DNA of 64,000 nt, taken from assembly GCA_033807775.1 (NCBI GenBank), contig CM066314.1:153439429-153503428 (forward strand), given 5' to 3'. Each line of letters opens with the position of its first letter. Position 1 is the stretch's first letter. Below, in pieces: positions 23,560 through 34,655 of the stretch. The notes under the pieces were generated by a model. It had not been told where the DNA came from, did not search any database, and saw only the letters and a list, made by a program, of their open reading frames with translations. This stretch comes from Saussurea involucrata (Eukaryota; Streptophyta; Magnoliopsida; Asterales; Asteraceae). Made by a program: the position numbers and the translations under genes.

Positions 23560-25214
23560 GGGAAGGGATAGAAAACCCTATTCCAAAACTCACGCCGCCA
23601 TCTCGTTTTTTCTATCCCTGCCTTCTTTCTTTCTTTTTTCTTTCAAAGTTTTGATCCTCAAGAACAATGTATTATCTCTTCGATTTTTGCTATCTGTCTC
23701 ACTTCTTGCAATATCTTCATCTCTGATTTTGGGATTTTGCGAGTTCTGGGTAGTAACCCCATAAACCGTAATCTGATTTTGCAATATATTCATCTCCATC
23801 GAAATGATTTTTGGTTTCATCTCCACCGAAATGATTTTTGATTTCATCTCCATCTCCGATTTTTTGGATTTTTGATTTCGCTTTTGTTCAATTTTAGTCG
23901 ATTTGCGAGGAAGGGAGTTGTGTTCGATTTTTGGTTCGTTGTGGAAGCATCATCTCTAGAAGCATAATAAATCGTTCATCTCTGTTTAATTTGCGTATGC
24001 AGCCTTCATCTTCATCTGTTTAGATTTTGTATATCTGGTTCTTCTTCGTCTTCCTTTTCACGCTTCTGTTTTTGACCAAATTCTTTGAATTTTTTTCTGC
24101 CAGCTTCCAGCTTCCGGCCGGCAGCTGCACTGTATTATTTTCCAGTTATTCAACGTACGAATTTTTGCCATGGAAGATTGGGGAGTTCTCTTTGTTTCTA
24201 TGGAGTTATTTTCTTTTCACAAACCTAGAAAAAAGATAAGATCCCATATCGCTGATCTGGCTCTGATCGTTGGAATCGGTGGTCTCGGAATTATTATTTG
24301 AAATTATAACAAGGTAAATCTAATTCCTAAAATTTATTTTTCAATTGAGTTCATATTTACAGTTAGGGGTTATATTGTAGCTCGGTATTATTGCTTTGTT
24401 TCACCCAAATTAGACTGACATTCGTAGGATTTATAAGAAATCATTGCTAAAATACAACATTTTATTATCGTGTCTAAATATTACTTGTGAAAACGTCCTG
24501 GGGTTTATAAAATTGTTTTTTTTTAATTCATATATTTGTGCATATTAGAGAGAAAAATAATATTTTAACTTCAAAATGGGGAATCTGTTGGAGATGAATG
24601 TAATTTTTTTTTTTGGATTTTGGCTTTTGGTTCTTCAATTTGGAGAAGCTGTTGAATATGCTCTAAAATTATTATGGAAAATTAAATGTATTTAAAGTAG
24701 TATTCATAATAAAACAATAAATTACGTTTTACAAAACGTTGTTCGATCTTTTTGGGTCGATTTTCTCTCCGTGTGTGTATGATTATTTTGTGACATGTGT
24801 ATTATTTAGTCGGTTGATAGATGAATTTCAAGCCAAAACTGGCTAGAACAACCAACATTTTGCGAAAAGGATAACCCTTAAGGTTTTTGGTTCAGGTCTT
24901 TGTAGCTGTTATTTGCAGATGATAAAGTGTATGTGGTTAAACTCTGTGTGCGTCCATGGTTTTATGCTTAGAATTTGTTCCATTGCTGTTGATTTCAAGT
25001 ATTTAATAATAATTTTAGTAAAGTATTTAATGACTATAATTTCAGTTTGGCTATAATTACCACTGTTTGTTATATTTCTCTCCTTCCTAACTTTTCAATT
25101 AATTATCAACCACCTAATAACCAAACGGAATAAGTTTCGATTTAGTTGGTTTTAGTTTTAATAAATTTACTCTCTTGTTTTCAACTGATATCATAATTTT
25201 CATTTGTTCAATGC
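23560..25214 (+). other. Possible 5' leader and intron of the F-box gene
   Basis: A long stretch without a credible coding frame, rich in TC (for example ttctttctttcttttttctt at 23620-23640). A donor-like aacaag|gtaaat near 24312 and an acceptor-like ttcaatgcag ending at 25214 would fuse an untranslated leader to the F-box frame. The hydrophobic ORF at 24027-24239 is judged chance. This is inference from splice-like signals only. Confidence 0.3.
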
Positions 25215-25866
25215 AGAGTTGCAATGTCGGACTACTATATATGTATGCGACGCCTTGATTGCCGAAGTCTTTGAGAGATTGCCACCAACATCTCTCGTCC
25301 GCTTGATATCACTCTCAAAAGCATGGGGGTCTCGCATTGTTAGCCCCCATTTTATGAGCAAACAAGCTCTTCGAGCTACGAAAAGTCCGCAAAAATTCGT
25401 TTTCAAACACGCACTTGATATTCACCACCCTTTCTCCCCAGATTTCTGTACATTCCATTCAGAAGGCCAATGGCCAAAATGTTCGTCGCTAGGATATAAA
25501 AAAATGCGCGGGGCTGCCATTCCAGGTAACGGCCTGTTTGCCGGGTCATGTAATGGTGTTATTTTTTTGGAATGCACAAGTGGCACGTATATCCTTTGGA
25601 ATCCTACGGTTCGACGCGAACTGTACGTGACCTGTCCTGGGTCATCTATCTATGACACAGTTGGGTTTGGTTTCGATGGAAATGATTTCAAAGTTAAAAA
25701 CAAGTTTTCACACTTTTATATATATATATATGTCATCTTGAACCTTCTATCGTCATATGATAGGATATCAATGGTAAAGCGTTCCTTGCATGTTCTTGTG
25801 GCAAACCCCCCTAGCGACGTGAGCCCTCACGATCTTTTAAATCGACGAATTTTCCATTTACTATAA
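25215..25866 (+). pseudogene. F-box protein gene, frameshifted and truncated
   Basis: F-box proteins are substrate adaptors of SCF ubiquitin ligases. The frame encodes an F-box with DALIAEVFERLPPTSLVRL and SKAWGSRIVSPHF, then the start of an F-box-associated region: GLFAGSCNGVIFLE, YILWNPTVRRE, TVGFGFDGNDFKV. After a (TA)n tract near 25718 homology to the family stops and the frame closes about 45 codons later. The family is usually near 350-400 residues, against about 215 here. The natural start ATGTCGGAC at 25222 is one base out of frame with the F-box, consistent with a one-base insertion in the TACTATATATG stretch. Probably a dying F-box gene; a cryptic start could still make a short protein. 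Confidence 0.7.
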
Positions 25867-26368
25867 ATTTCATTATTATATATGTCGCCATAGAGCATGT
25901 TCATGAGATGGAGAATAGGGAATTGAAGGAAACGTCATGGTCTTCGATGTAACTCGTAAGGCTTGAGGTTTGACCTCTCCGTCACCTCATTTAAAACATT
26001 GACATGTATAATATTGCATTGTGAAGTAGGTGATTTGTAATGCGCTTCATGCCATGGTTGAAATAGATTGATGAAGAACGTCGAGAAAGTTGATTCAATC
26101 TGAATTGTTTATGATGTAACAATAATTATGGTAACTTTTTACTTGTCATCTACAATTCAATGTGAAATGTTTAGAAGGTGCAAGGCTTGCAACATCTCCA
26201 TTGGATCAACCGACAAAGGCACGAGTAACCTTTTTGTACACCTCAGTAAACTAGCACATTGAAATGCTCTCCAATTCAGTTATTGGTCTTAAAAGCTTTA
26301 GTATTTCTATGATATATATACACATACGTTACTCTTCAACACAATATACATGGATTCTGTGTGACTAA
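25867..26368. other. Intergenic DNA, no gene seen
   Basis: AT-rich sequence after the F-box remnant. It may be former 3' coding or untranslated sequence of that gene, but no family motif could be read in any frame. Confidence 0.4.
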
Positions 26369-26741
26369 GGGGCTGTTCGTTTGCGGCTTAATGGGCTGTA
26401 TAGTGGATATGGCTTATTTGCTCAGCCATATCCGGGTGTATGGCAGAAGACAACAATCTCCATCTTCTCCTTTCTCCTTCGATCTCTGTTTTTTGTAGAT
26501 CTGGGTTTTGTACACTCTCTGGTTAATTTTTTCTTCCAGCTAGAAATTAATTTTCTATTTAAACATGTGCCTTTGAAACATCAAAGATGGAGGGAAAGAC
26601 TTTAAAACCCACAATGGTATGGATGCAGTAGTGTTTTTTTAGCAAAGATGATGATGATGGCGAGATAGCAAGATCATGATAATATCGTTTCATGAGATAA
26701 GAAGATGCAAAAAATAATGTATAATAATATAATATATATAA

Positions 26742-27000
26742 GGGAAATTAATTAAAATGCCACAAGTTTGACCAAACTTACTAAAATGTCACAAATCTCG
26801 TCCATCTTACCGAAATGCCACAAAAAACCGCGGTGGGCCCTGCGATCGCGGGCCCCAGGCCCACGTGTCACCCAAGTTTGCCTACTTTGCCCGTGTTGGT
26901 CCCTCAAAAATGCCTGCGGTCCACCTTTCCCCCCTCAAGAATGCCCGTGTTGGCAGTTTTAGTCCCTGCCCGCGTTGAGAGCCCTCGATCGCGGGCTAAT
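26742..27000. repeat. Left terminal inverted repeat of the MULE
   Basis: Pairs with 32331-32577. It contains cgatcgcgggccccaggccc and cttgagg/cctcaag blocks and is strongly CpG-rich compared with its surroundings. A few substitutions and a 10-15 bp length difference separate the two ends. Confidence 0.88.
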
Positions 27001-27248
27001 TTTTCGAATTTACTGTTTGGTCCCTGAAGTTTGTTGCAAATTTAAAAAAAACATTAATGGTCCCTATAGTTTTTAGGTTATCATTTTGTGGTTTTTAATG
27101 TATTGTTTCCTTTTCATTTTAATGTTTTTAATATAGAAATTCACTTAAGTTATTTAACAAGGAAATAAATTAACAACATCATATAAAAATTATTGCAAAT
27201 CATCTTCCCAACCGAAACGGATACAGTGCATGTAAACAAAGAAATCTA

Positions 27249-27821
27249 TTACTGGAAGGCGTCCTGGAGTCCTGTGATCAAGTTAACCTTTTCCTTGATC
27301 ACGTCCTCCATTCCCATGTAGTCCGATTCGAGTTCTTCTAGTTCCTCTTCAGCTTCCTTAATCTCTCGTTGCAGCTGCCGAACGTGAGCCCTAGCCATGG
27401 CCAGTTCTCGTTTCTTTCCCGCTAGATATTCCATTTTCCCCTGCTGAATCCCCCTGTTATGGTTCCACATACCCTTTACCTTTTCGATATCGGCGTTCGC
27501 CCCATGAATGACTTTTTACACTGCGGGAGTAATTTGTTGACTTTGTCAAAGACCCGTCGGCATAAAATCATACATTGGTGGGGTTCTCATGCCATTATCG
27601 AAGTAGTAATTGTCGGATGCCATCTCCCAGTCTGCTTCCTCCTCAGGCGTGAATGGAAAATCGGCCGCAGTTCACCCACAGTTTCTCCACTCCTCGTCTG
27701 TTTCCGGTACCTTCCAGGTACTCCGACGAGCTCCATCGTTCAGTGGTTGGTAGGCTCCCGAACGTGAAGTTCCAGCCACATTCGCCGACCTGTTCCCCCT
27801 TGATCTTGAACCTCCAGCCAT
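27249..27821 (-). pseudogene. Unknown MULE-borne coiled-coil protein gene, three stops
   Basis: One uninterrupted frame of 191 codons, except for three in-frame stops (after WRNCG, after MPTGL and after ITPAV). It starts MAGGSRSRGNRSANVAG at 27821 and ends ITGLQDAFQ*. The first half is Ser/Gly/Asn/Arg-rich, followed by acidic TPEEEADWEMASD. The second half is a strong coiled-coil candidate (RELAMARAHVRQLQREIKEA, EEELEELESDYMG). No known domain was recognised. It lies about 650 bp downstream of the protease gene in the same orientation, so it is part of the element's cargo. A second partial copy lies at 22735-23005 and lacks two of the stops. It may be a host gene captured long ago or a MULE accessory gene. 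Confidence 0.6.
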
Positions 27822-29617
27822 GGTGTTAAGAAAAGCGAGAGTGTGTTTGTAAACGGTGAGGAGAATGTCTAAAAGATAGATAGGAAGTTGTGAATTACTA
27901 CTTCATCATGCCATCTACTTATAGCCGTGAAAATGTATGTTCTTCATCAGATATGGTCAAAGATTTCGTCTGAAAAAGTTGCCTGCATGATTCGTCTGAA
28001 TAGTTCACTACAAGATTCGTTTGAAAAGAGCCTGTAAGATTCGACTGAAAAAGTAACTGCAATATTCGTCTACTCTTGAATAAAGGTCTTTCATTAGGCA
28101 TTAATTTTTGCATCCAATAATCTCTGTATTAGGATTATCGCAAGTTTCATAAACCTACTTACTAGGTGTTGGAAAATTTTGGTAAAAATATGGGTTTTAC
28201 TAAACTTTTGACGCTTTTAAATATATATATATATATATATACGTGTTATATATAACTGACTTTTAGTAGGTTTATGTTCTCCTATATGAGAGTTTCGAAA
28301 CGATACATAATGCGTCCAAATTTGAGTATGTGTGAAAGAGATATCGATACTCAAAGTTGATTAATTGGATGAAATTAGCATAAACCAAATGAAGTAAACA
28401 GTAAGTCAATCACAATACTTTAACAAAATAAGTTAATAGTAAAAATAACAATTATTTAATGTTACATAAACAACCTAACTAATTAGACAATGCGCATAAA
28501 TTGACTCCGCCATATGTCGGCAGAAATTCATGGCCTCATCGTCGGTTTCGTTAGGGGGTACGCATATCTCCTCGTTATTTATCAACTTTTGGACATTACG
28601 GCATTCCCATACACCGCAATCCGCATATAACCCGGTCAGCTGGGGTACTTGGCTGGCCATCTTTGTGCGAAAGATACTTGACACTTCGCGACGTCTATGA
28701 TCCCCTATCAATGAAAAGAACGTATATAGTTTTGTTTTAAACAATTGCATCTGCTCTGTCAATTGTTGTTTGCAGAGACCGTCCTTGTCGCTGTCATATA
28801 GGGTCATGACCATAGTGTCTAGTTCAAACACTCCAAGCAGCCAATGTCTGGGATGCAAGCATATGGGGATGTACACCTGAAATATTACAATATATGTCAT
28901 ATATGTTATTACATAAAATAACAGTAAAACGATTTACATACCCTATCGAGGAGAGTCCAAGAGGTCCCTTCCGAGCCATTGCATATTTCGATCACGAAGG
29001 CGGGACCTTGATGGTCCATCAGTATGCACTGAAAGAACATAGTGTGCATGATGGTCCACCTCGTGTCTACACTACGATGTTTTTGCAACAGGCTAACCCA
29101 AGAATCGACGTGCTATGCATAAAAAATAGATGGTTAGACATGTAATATAAATATATTTGATTATATATGAATTTAATTTAACTTCATACTAACCGTATCG
29201 TCTAAGTCAGAGTTCACAGGGTCATCTACAAGCAATGTTTTGAAAAACGAGGGGTTGATTTCTAAGCCCCCGTAAGGGGTGAATGTCAAGTTGGGGAGGC
29301 GAACAGTCTTGCACATTCTCAATAATTCTGGTCCCTCAAGAGGATCCGGTGAAGGCTCCTTTCCCTTTTTGTTCTTTCGTCCCTTCGTTCCCCCCGCTTT
29401 CTTTGCTTGCTTTTTAGCGGCTGGTGGTGTCGTAGATCCTTGTTGCCCAAACGGGAAACGAAGAAATTAGGAAATGAAGTGCGGCCGCTTTTGAGGGAGC
29501 GGGGTCACCTGTGGTGGTGGATCTACAACATCCATCGAGTCATCAGCTGAAAATTAAGTTATTAGATGTTTTAAGTACAATTTAGGAAATGTTCACAATT
29601 AAACCAAAATAACTTAC

Positions 29618-30127
29618 AGTATGCCTGTGCACTGGCGGTGTGACGTACGACGATGGCCCCGGCATTTCTGGCCGGTAATACTCTCCGGCCGGAGCGCCAA
29701 AGATGTCCGTGAATGCCCCCGACATCCCGGCCCCCGACATTTGGGAGGTGTATGCCCCCGACATCCCGGCCTGTGTGACATTGATCATTATAAGAGTTAC
29801 AAAATTAGGAACTAACATATAACTATAATGGTTACTCAGTGTGACTTACACTCTCCGGGATAGTAGAATAGGATGTCGTGCCAAACGGCGGCATCTGGGA
29901 GGTGTATGCCCCCGACATCCCGGCCCCCGACATCGCGGCCTGCGTGACATTGATCATTAAAATAGTTAGAAACTTAGGAACTAACATATAACTATAACTA
30001 ACATATGACTATAATGCCATAAATAAGTGTGACTTACACTCTCCGGGAATGACGAAAATGATGTGGTGCCAAACGTCGCTTGTGCCCCCTGTCCGAACGG
30101 AGCGGGGATCGGTGTCGTACTCGACAG
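29618..30127 (-). repeat. Tandemly duplicated exon-intron units
   Basis: Three consecutive small exons share the ending ...(S/P)FGTTSxS...PES or the start A(A/G)MSGA(G/Y). Their introns share gtgacattgatcattataa-type sequence and gaactaacatataacta. This indicates local tandem duplication of an exon with its flanking introns inside the protease gene. Exon lengths of 90, 90 and 153 bp keep the reading phase. Confidence 0.65.
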
Positions 30128-31624
30128 CTAAAACAAATTTAGAACGTAATATTAATATACAAACTAAATAAACGTGGCCAACAAATTAAGTTAAACACTA
30201 ACATTGACAGCGCCAAATTGTCTCCAGACTCCCTCCAGAAACTCTACACGTGACTCTAGCGGCCCGTGGACGTAGTCCCACAGGTACTCATGACAGCCAC
30301 AATGTGGCCCATAGGAAGGGGCCGCCTGATATGGATCGTAAGGGGGCGGCTGGTAGGAGGAGGTAGGGGGCCGCAGATAGGAGGAGGAAGGGGGCCACGG
30401 ATAGGAGGAGGTAGGGGGCGGCAGATAGGAGGAGGAAGGGGGCGGCGGATAAGAGGAGGAAGGGGGCTGCTGATATCCACCGGAAGGGGGCCTGTCGTCG
30501 TCTTCCTCATCTTCGTGAGATGTGGAAGGAAAGGGACGTCGAGCCCTTGCCGCCTCTGCGTCAATAAAGGCCACGCTGTCTCTGTACCAATCCGTGTCCA
30601 TCTCGTCGGCAGTAGGCTCAAGGCGAGCGAAAGGCAAGAGTGGCAGCTAAATATATGATAAAACATAAAAAAATTAATAAGCGGGACTAACGTATGCAAA
30701 TTGTAAACATAGTAAAAGAACTTACATTTCTAGATTCATTGAAGAACTGAACCCAAAGCGACCTACTTAGGGTAACACGCTTGTCCCAACGGGTTCCCCT
30801 AAGTACTCGGTCGTCGCGCTTGACGAAATATCGGATTGATGCGGGAAACATCTCCAAGATCCATATCTGGAATTAGATAAGAAGAGCAAGTACGTAAAAA
30901 GAAAAGCCAAACAGTTTGTATGTATTATTAACAATTGTTATTCTACGTATCTAACCTTGAAGGCGTATGTAAAACCACAAAGGTTCATCTTTCCATGTCG
31001 ATCGGAGTCGCGTCTGGTTATGGCTCGGTGCAAGATTGAGTAGCAATGTGTCCAGATATGGCTACCCCACGGGTAGCTGTTAAACAGCTTAAGGTCCTCG
31101 ACGACCCTAAGGACCGTCGAGGAAGCATACTGGCTATATTCACGGCCCATGAAGCCCATATCCACGATCACCACCAAGCATACACGGACAACATCGTCGT
31201 CGGTTAGGGCACTAAGGCCCTCTTTCATCATGTCCCGCCTTCAGCTTCAAACGAGATGCTGAAATGCCGAAAACCCTAGGAACGAAGCCGCAGTCTGCTA
31301 AGGGAGGAAGGGGGGAGCCTCTCCAAAACGTAGTCCTGTAATTAGACAGAACTCACGACGCCCAAAATGCAATCGATCGCCGAAGAAATCAAAATGCATC
31401 TCCTCCGGCTCAGCGTTGGCGTCCTCGACCTCCAACTGTAGAAACATGTGTACTAGCGTAGGGTCTCCAGCAGAGTAAGACACATCCATCCATGGCCCGA
31501 ACGGTGTCCCTCTAAAGATGGCCTCAAGGGTATCCGCGCGACCACCTAATCCCCTAAAGCACGCTCCTAACCCCTCGATGTAGGAAACTTTGCATTTTAG
31601 CGTCAAGTCGATGTAACACTTTTA

Positions 31625-31915
31625 AAAAAGCACATTGTTAACATTTTTTTATAAAAGCACACTTTTAAGAATTATTTTTATGAAAAAACACATTTTTAAC
31701 AATTTTTTATGAAAACACATTCTTAACAATTTTTTTATAAAAACACTCTTAACAATTTTTTTTATAAAAAAACACATTGTTAACATTTTTTTAAAAAAAC
31801 ACACTTTTAAGAATTATTTTTATAAAAAAACACATTTTAACAATTTTTTATAAAAACACATTCTTAACAATTTTTTTATAAAAACACACTCTTAACAATT
31901 TTTTTATAAAAATAC
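31625..31915. repeat. Tandem repeat in intron 1 of the MULE protease gene
   Basis: About nine imperfect copies of a 30-35 bp unit with ttttttataaaaacacattc and ttaacaa. It fills the first intron upstream of the DUF1985 exon. Low complexity, no coding potential. Confidence 0.8.
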
Positions 31916-32247
31916 TTCTATAACAACATACACATTATAACATACAAATATCACATTCAAACATAAAACCATACATATCATATATCTTAAAAATGTTAAA
32001 CATAGAACATATTCAAACATAACAAAACTTATAAACACTCTAACAACATACAAATCATATATCTTAACTTAAAATAACATACAAAAAATAACAAAAAACA
32101 TAAAGAAAACATACCACAGAGGTAATACGAGACATCTTCACAAAACTCGAACACGTGTTCCACACGACAAAATTGAGAGAGTGGAGAAAATTGAGAGAGA
32201 GTTATTAAAAAATTGAGAGAGTGGCCGAAGTTGGTCCCCCCCACCCT

Positions 32248-32255
32248 TTATATAG
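32248..32255 (-). promoter_or_regulatory. TATA box of the MULE protease gene
   Basis: On the - strand gcactatataaaggg lies about 115 bp upstream of the presumed start codon at 32135 and just inside the right terminal repeat. The spacing suits a plant TATA box, so the terminal repeat could drive the cargo gene. Confidence 0.5.
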
Positions 32256-32330
32256 TGCGGATATATGTAAAAATTAGGGTTTTTGTCTTCAAATTTTTTT
32301 TAGGGTTAACCCTATGCCGACGCGTGGCGG

Positions 32331-32577
32331 GTTAGCCCGCGATCGCGGACAGGGACTAAAACTGCCAACACGGGCATTCTTGAGGGGGGAAAGGTGGGCC
32401 GCGGGCATTCTTGAGGGACCAACGCTGGCAAAGTGGGCAAACTTGGGTGACACGTGGGCCTGGGGCCCGCGATTGCGGGGGCCACCGCGGTTTTTTGTGG
32501 CATTTCGATAAGATGAGCGAGATTTATGGCATTTTGGTAAGTTTGGGTCAAACTTGTGGCATTTTAATTAATTTCCC
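32331..32577. repeat. Right terminal inverted repeat of the MULE
   Basis: Inverse complement of 26742-27000. It ends aattaatttccc directly before the 9-bp duplication tatatataa. Confidence 0.88.
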
Positions 32578-33041
32578 TATATATAAACATGGTTCTAAAA
32601 TTATTATTATTATTATTATAAATTATGTTGTTTTAATTTAAAAAGCATTTAAATTATTATTGTTTTTATTGTTAAAAGTCATTGATTCAATATTTTTATC
32701 AAGTAATAAAAAATACAGCTTTAAGGGTAAAATGGTCATATCTGACATTAAGACTCTTCATTCAGCACAACAACCGAACACCAACTTATCTGTTAACATT
32801 CAGACAACCATATCCACTCAGACAGCTATATCCATACAGGTCTTAACAGAAAATGAACCGACCAGCACCTAATTAACCAACATAAAGAAATATGAACGAT
32901 TATATTCAAACAACTTACGAGGGGAAAAAACACGTCGGTTTAAAATACACTAAATGAGTGACCCCTGGTTGGTTTAGGATTCATCGTTCAATAGTTGTGG
33001 CTCTTTTTAGGACCAACACCTTATATGAGATTGTACCGTAA

Positions 33042-33110
<69 letters not shown>

Positions 33111-33392
33111 CTCCGTAAAATGCAAACCTTATATTTGTTGCACACCTTACAAACCATAGTGTGCATATATGCACAACCCGTGTGCATATATGCACAACCC
33201 GTGTGCATATGTGAACAATATGCATATACATATGCATATGCATACGTACAAGAATATATATATATATAATGGACATACATTCATATGGAATAATGCATAT
33301 ATGCATCTCAGATTATGCATATATATACACATTGGTTTGTAAGGAGTGCAACAAATGCATGATTTGTATTTAATTTGTATCCTATATATATA
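33042..33392 (+). mobile_element. Foldback element E with TA/GA tract
   Basis: A (TA)n(GA)n tract (33042-33109) is followed by ctccgtaaaatgcaaacc, then tttgttgcacaccttacaaa. This pairs with tttgtaaggagtgcaacaaa and atgatttgtat further right, ending cctatatata. The centre is filled with tgtgcatatatgcacaac palindromes. The same unit recurs in opposite orientation at 35305-35592. Confidence 0.65.
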
Positions 33393-33719
33393 TATATATA
33401 TAGGGTCCCCTTCTTTTGTTAACCACTCATTTAGTGTTAACCTTATTAACTTTTTTCAACCAATAGGAATCAAGAGAAATGGTTGGTTTTACTAATAGTT
33501 GGCCGATTTCTGCAGGAGTATTATTGGAAGATCAACTTTTTATTATTTCAAGTAAGTTTACATTCCTAATTTCACGCCATCTAATCTTGGTAGTTATTGC
33601 CATATAATCTTGGTAGTTATTATTATATATATTTTTAATATTAATGATAATCTTTATCCTTTTTTCTCTTAATCTTATCATATCACTCAATTTTTCAACG
33701 TTTTTTTACTGGTAAAATT

Positions 33720-34195
33720 GCATATATGCATACTTTACATCCTAAACATATATGCATCATTTATCAATTGCATATATGCACATATCAAAGTTGCATATAT
33801 TTACACTTTACATCTGAAGCATATATGCACATTCTACACCTACAACATGCACATCAGATAATTGCATATATGCACATCAGACAATTGCATATATGCACAT
33901 ATTACCATTGCATATACTTACACTTTACACCTGTAGCATATATGCACATATCAAAATTGCATATATGCATATTGTACACCCACAACATGCATATCATAGA
34001 ATAGCATATATGCACATTAGAGAATTGCATATATGCACTTATTAAAACTACATATATGTAAATTTTGATATGTGCATATATGCACATATCAAAATTGCAT
34101 ATATGCACATATCAAAATTGCATATATGCATACTTTACATCCAAAACATATATGCATCATTTCACAATTGCATATATGCACATATCAAACTTGTT
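33720..34195. repeat. TTGCATATATGCACAT satellite
   Basis: About 18 imperfect units of roughly 22-26 bp built on attgcatatatgcacata with variable spacers (tcaaa, ttacac, tccta). Each core is a near-palindrome. It is not a CRISPR array: spacers are short, AT-rich and non-unique, and this is a plant genome. Confidence 0.85.
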
Positions 34196-34454
34196 ATCAG
34201 TATCCAATCAACATATTTTATACTAACAAATTAATTAAACCAACTATGATAACCTAATCATAGGGCTTAAACCTAAAACGATCAGTTTCCAAAAATGTAA
34301 CAGAAAAGTGTTTTAACACACAATGCAACGACAACCAAAAATAAACCCACCATGGCTGCTTGTTCTTCTTCCCGTAGCTTGTTCCACCATGGCTTCCCTC
34401 TTTCATACGACGATCTCTTTCTATGCTCTTGTTTTTTGCCATTTATTACCATCA

Positions 34455-34655
34455 ATCTCACCTTCATCTTCATCTTCATCTTCGTCTTCATCTTCATATC
34501 TCCTTTTCTTTTTGCACACTTCGATGTTCTTCATCTTCATCTTCATCTTCATCTTCATCTTCGTTTTCATCTTCATATCTCCAAACACTTCGATGTTCTT
34601 CATCTTCATCTTCATATCTCCAAACACTTCGATGTTCTTCATCTTCATCTCAGAA
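34455..34655. repeat. TCATCT/TTCATC hexamer microsatellite with 30-bp higher-order copies
   Basis: Runs of catcttcatcttcatcttc, interrupted three times by tcatatctccaaacacttcg and atgttcttcatc. These give Ser/Phe/Ile/His-rich false frames on the + strand and MKMK frames on the - strand. Not coding. Confidence 0.85.

Larger units (their letters stand above)
28475..32135 (-). pseudogene. DUF1985/Ulp1-like SUMO-protease gene on the MULE
   Basis: Exons read on the - strand: 32135-32115, 31618-30956, 30866-30726, 30646-30203, 30127-30038, 29939-29850, 29770-29618, 29546-29194, 29112-28942, 28876-28475, mostly clean GT-AG introns. The early exons match plant DUF1985 (TPFGPWMDVSYS, EFCLITGLRFGE, LFNSYPWGSHIWTH). 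The middle is a Pro/Tyr/Ser-rich linker and GMSGAYTSQ repeats, then a basic stretch (AAKKQAKKAGGTKGRKNKKG). The last two exons are a C48 cysteine protease with His (HWLLGVF), Asp (LYDSD), an upstream Gln (PQL) and Cys (ADCGVW). Such enzymes cleave SUMO or related modifiers. Breaks: the DUF1985 exon has three stops near 31298-31240, avoidable only by two compensating frame changes. Exon 29546-29194 has a TAA near 29467 and does not join in phase. Therefore probably non-functional, though the protease exons are open. Confidence 0.75.
26742..32577 (-). mobile_element. Large Mutator-like element (MULE) with captured genes
   Basis: Terminal inverted repeats of about 250 bp (26742-27000 and 32331-32577) start gggaaattaattaaaatg, with the inverse at the right end. 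The 9-bp tatatataa flanks both sides exactly (26733-26741 and 32578-32586). Long termini plus a 9-bp duplication identify a MULE. It carries two genes, both on the - strand: an Ulp1-protease/DUF1985 gene and a coiled-coil gene. No mudrA transposase was seen, so it is non-autonomous. The architecture recalls Arabidopsis MULEs that carry ULP-like genes (Kaonashi type). Both genes have stops or frame breaks. Confidence 0.92.
26369..32869. mobile_element. Older MITE split by the MULE insertion
   Basis: The left part (26369-26741) starts ggggctgttcgtttgcggc. The right part (32587-32869) ends gaaaatgaaccgaccagcacc. The ends are imperfect inverted repeats, with agtggatatgg motifs in both arms, and TAA flanks both sides (26366-26368 and 32870-32872). 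Removing the MULE and one duplication rebuilds a MITE of roughly 650 bp. Only the outermost parts belong to this element. Confidence 0.55.

Noticed and set aside
24027..24239. 70-codon hydrophobic ORF (FFFVFLFTLLFLTKFFEFF)
   Set aside because: Phe/Leu run from T-rich leader DNA. No start context or homologue pattern.
30256..30658. Gly/Arg-rich + strand and alternative - strand ORFs across the linker exon
   Set aside because: Shadows of the Pro/Tyr/Ser-rich exon of the protease gene, which has matching splice sites in its own frame.
33720..34195. Regularly spaced repeats resembling a CRISPR array
   Set aside because: Plant nuclear DNA, no cas genes, spacers short and repetitive. It is a satellite.
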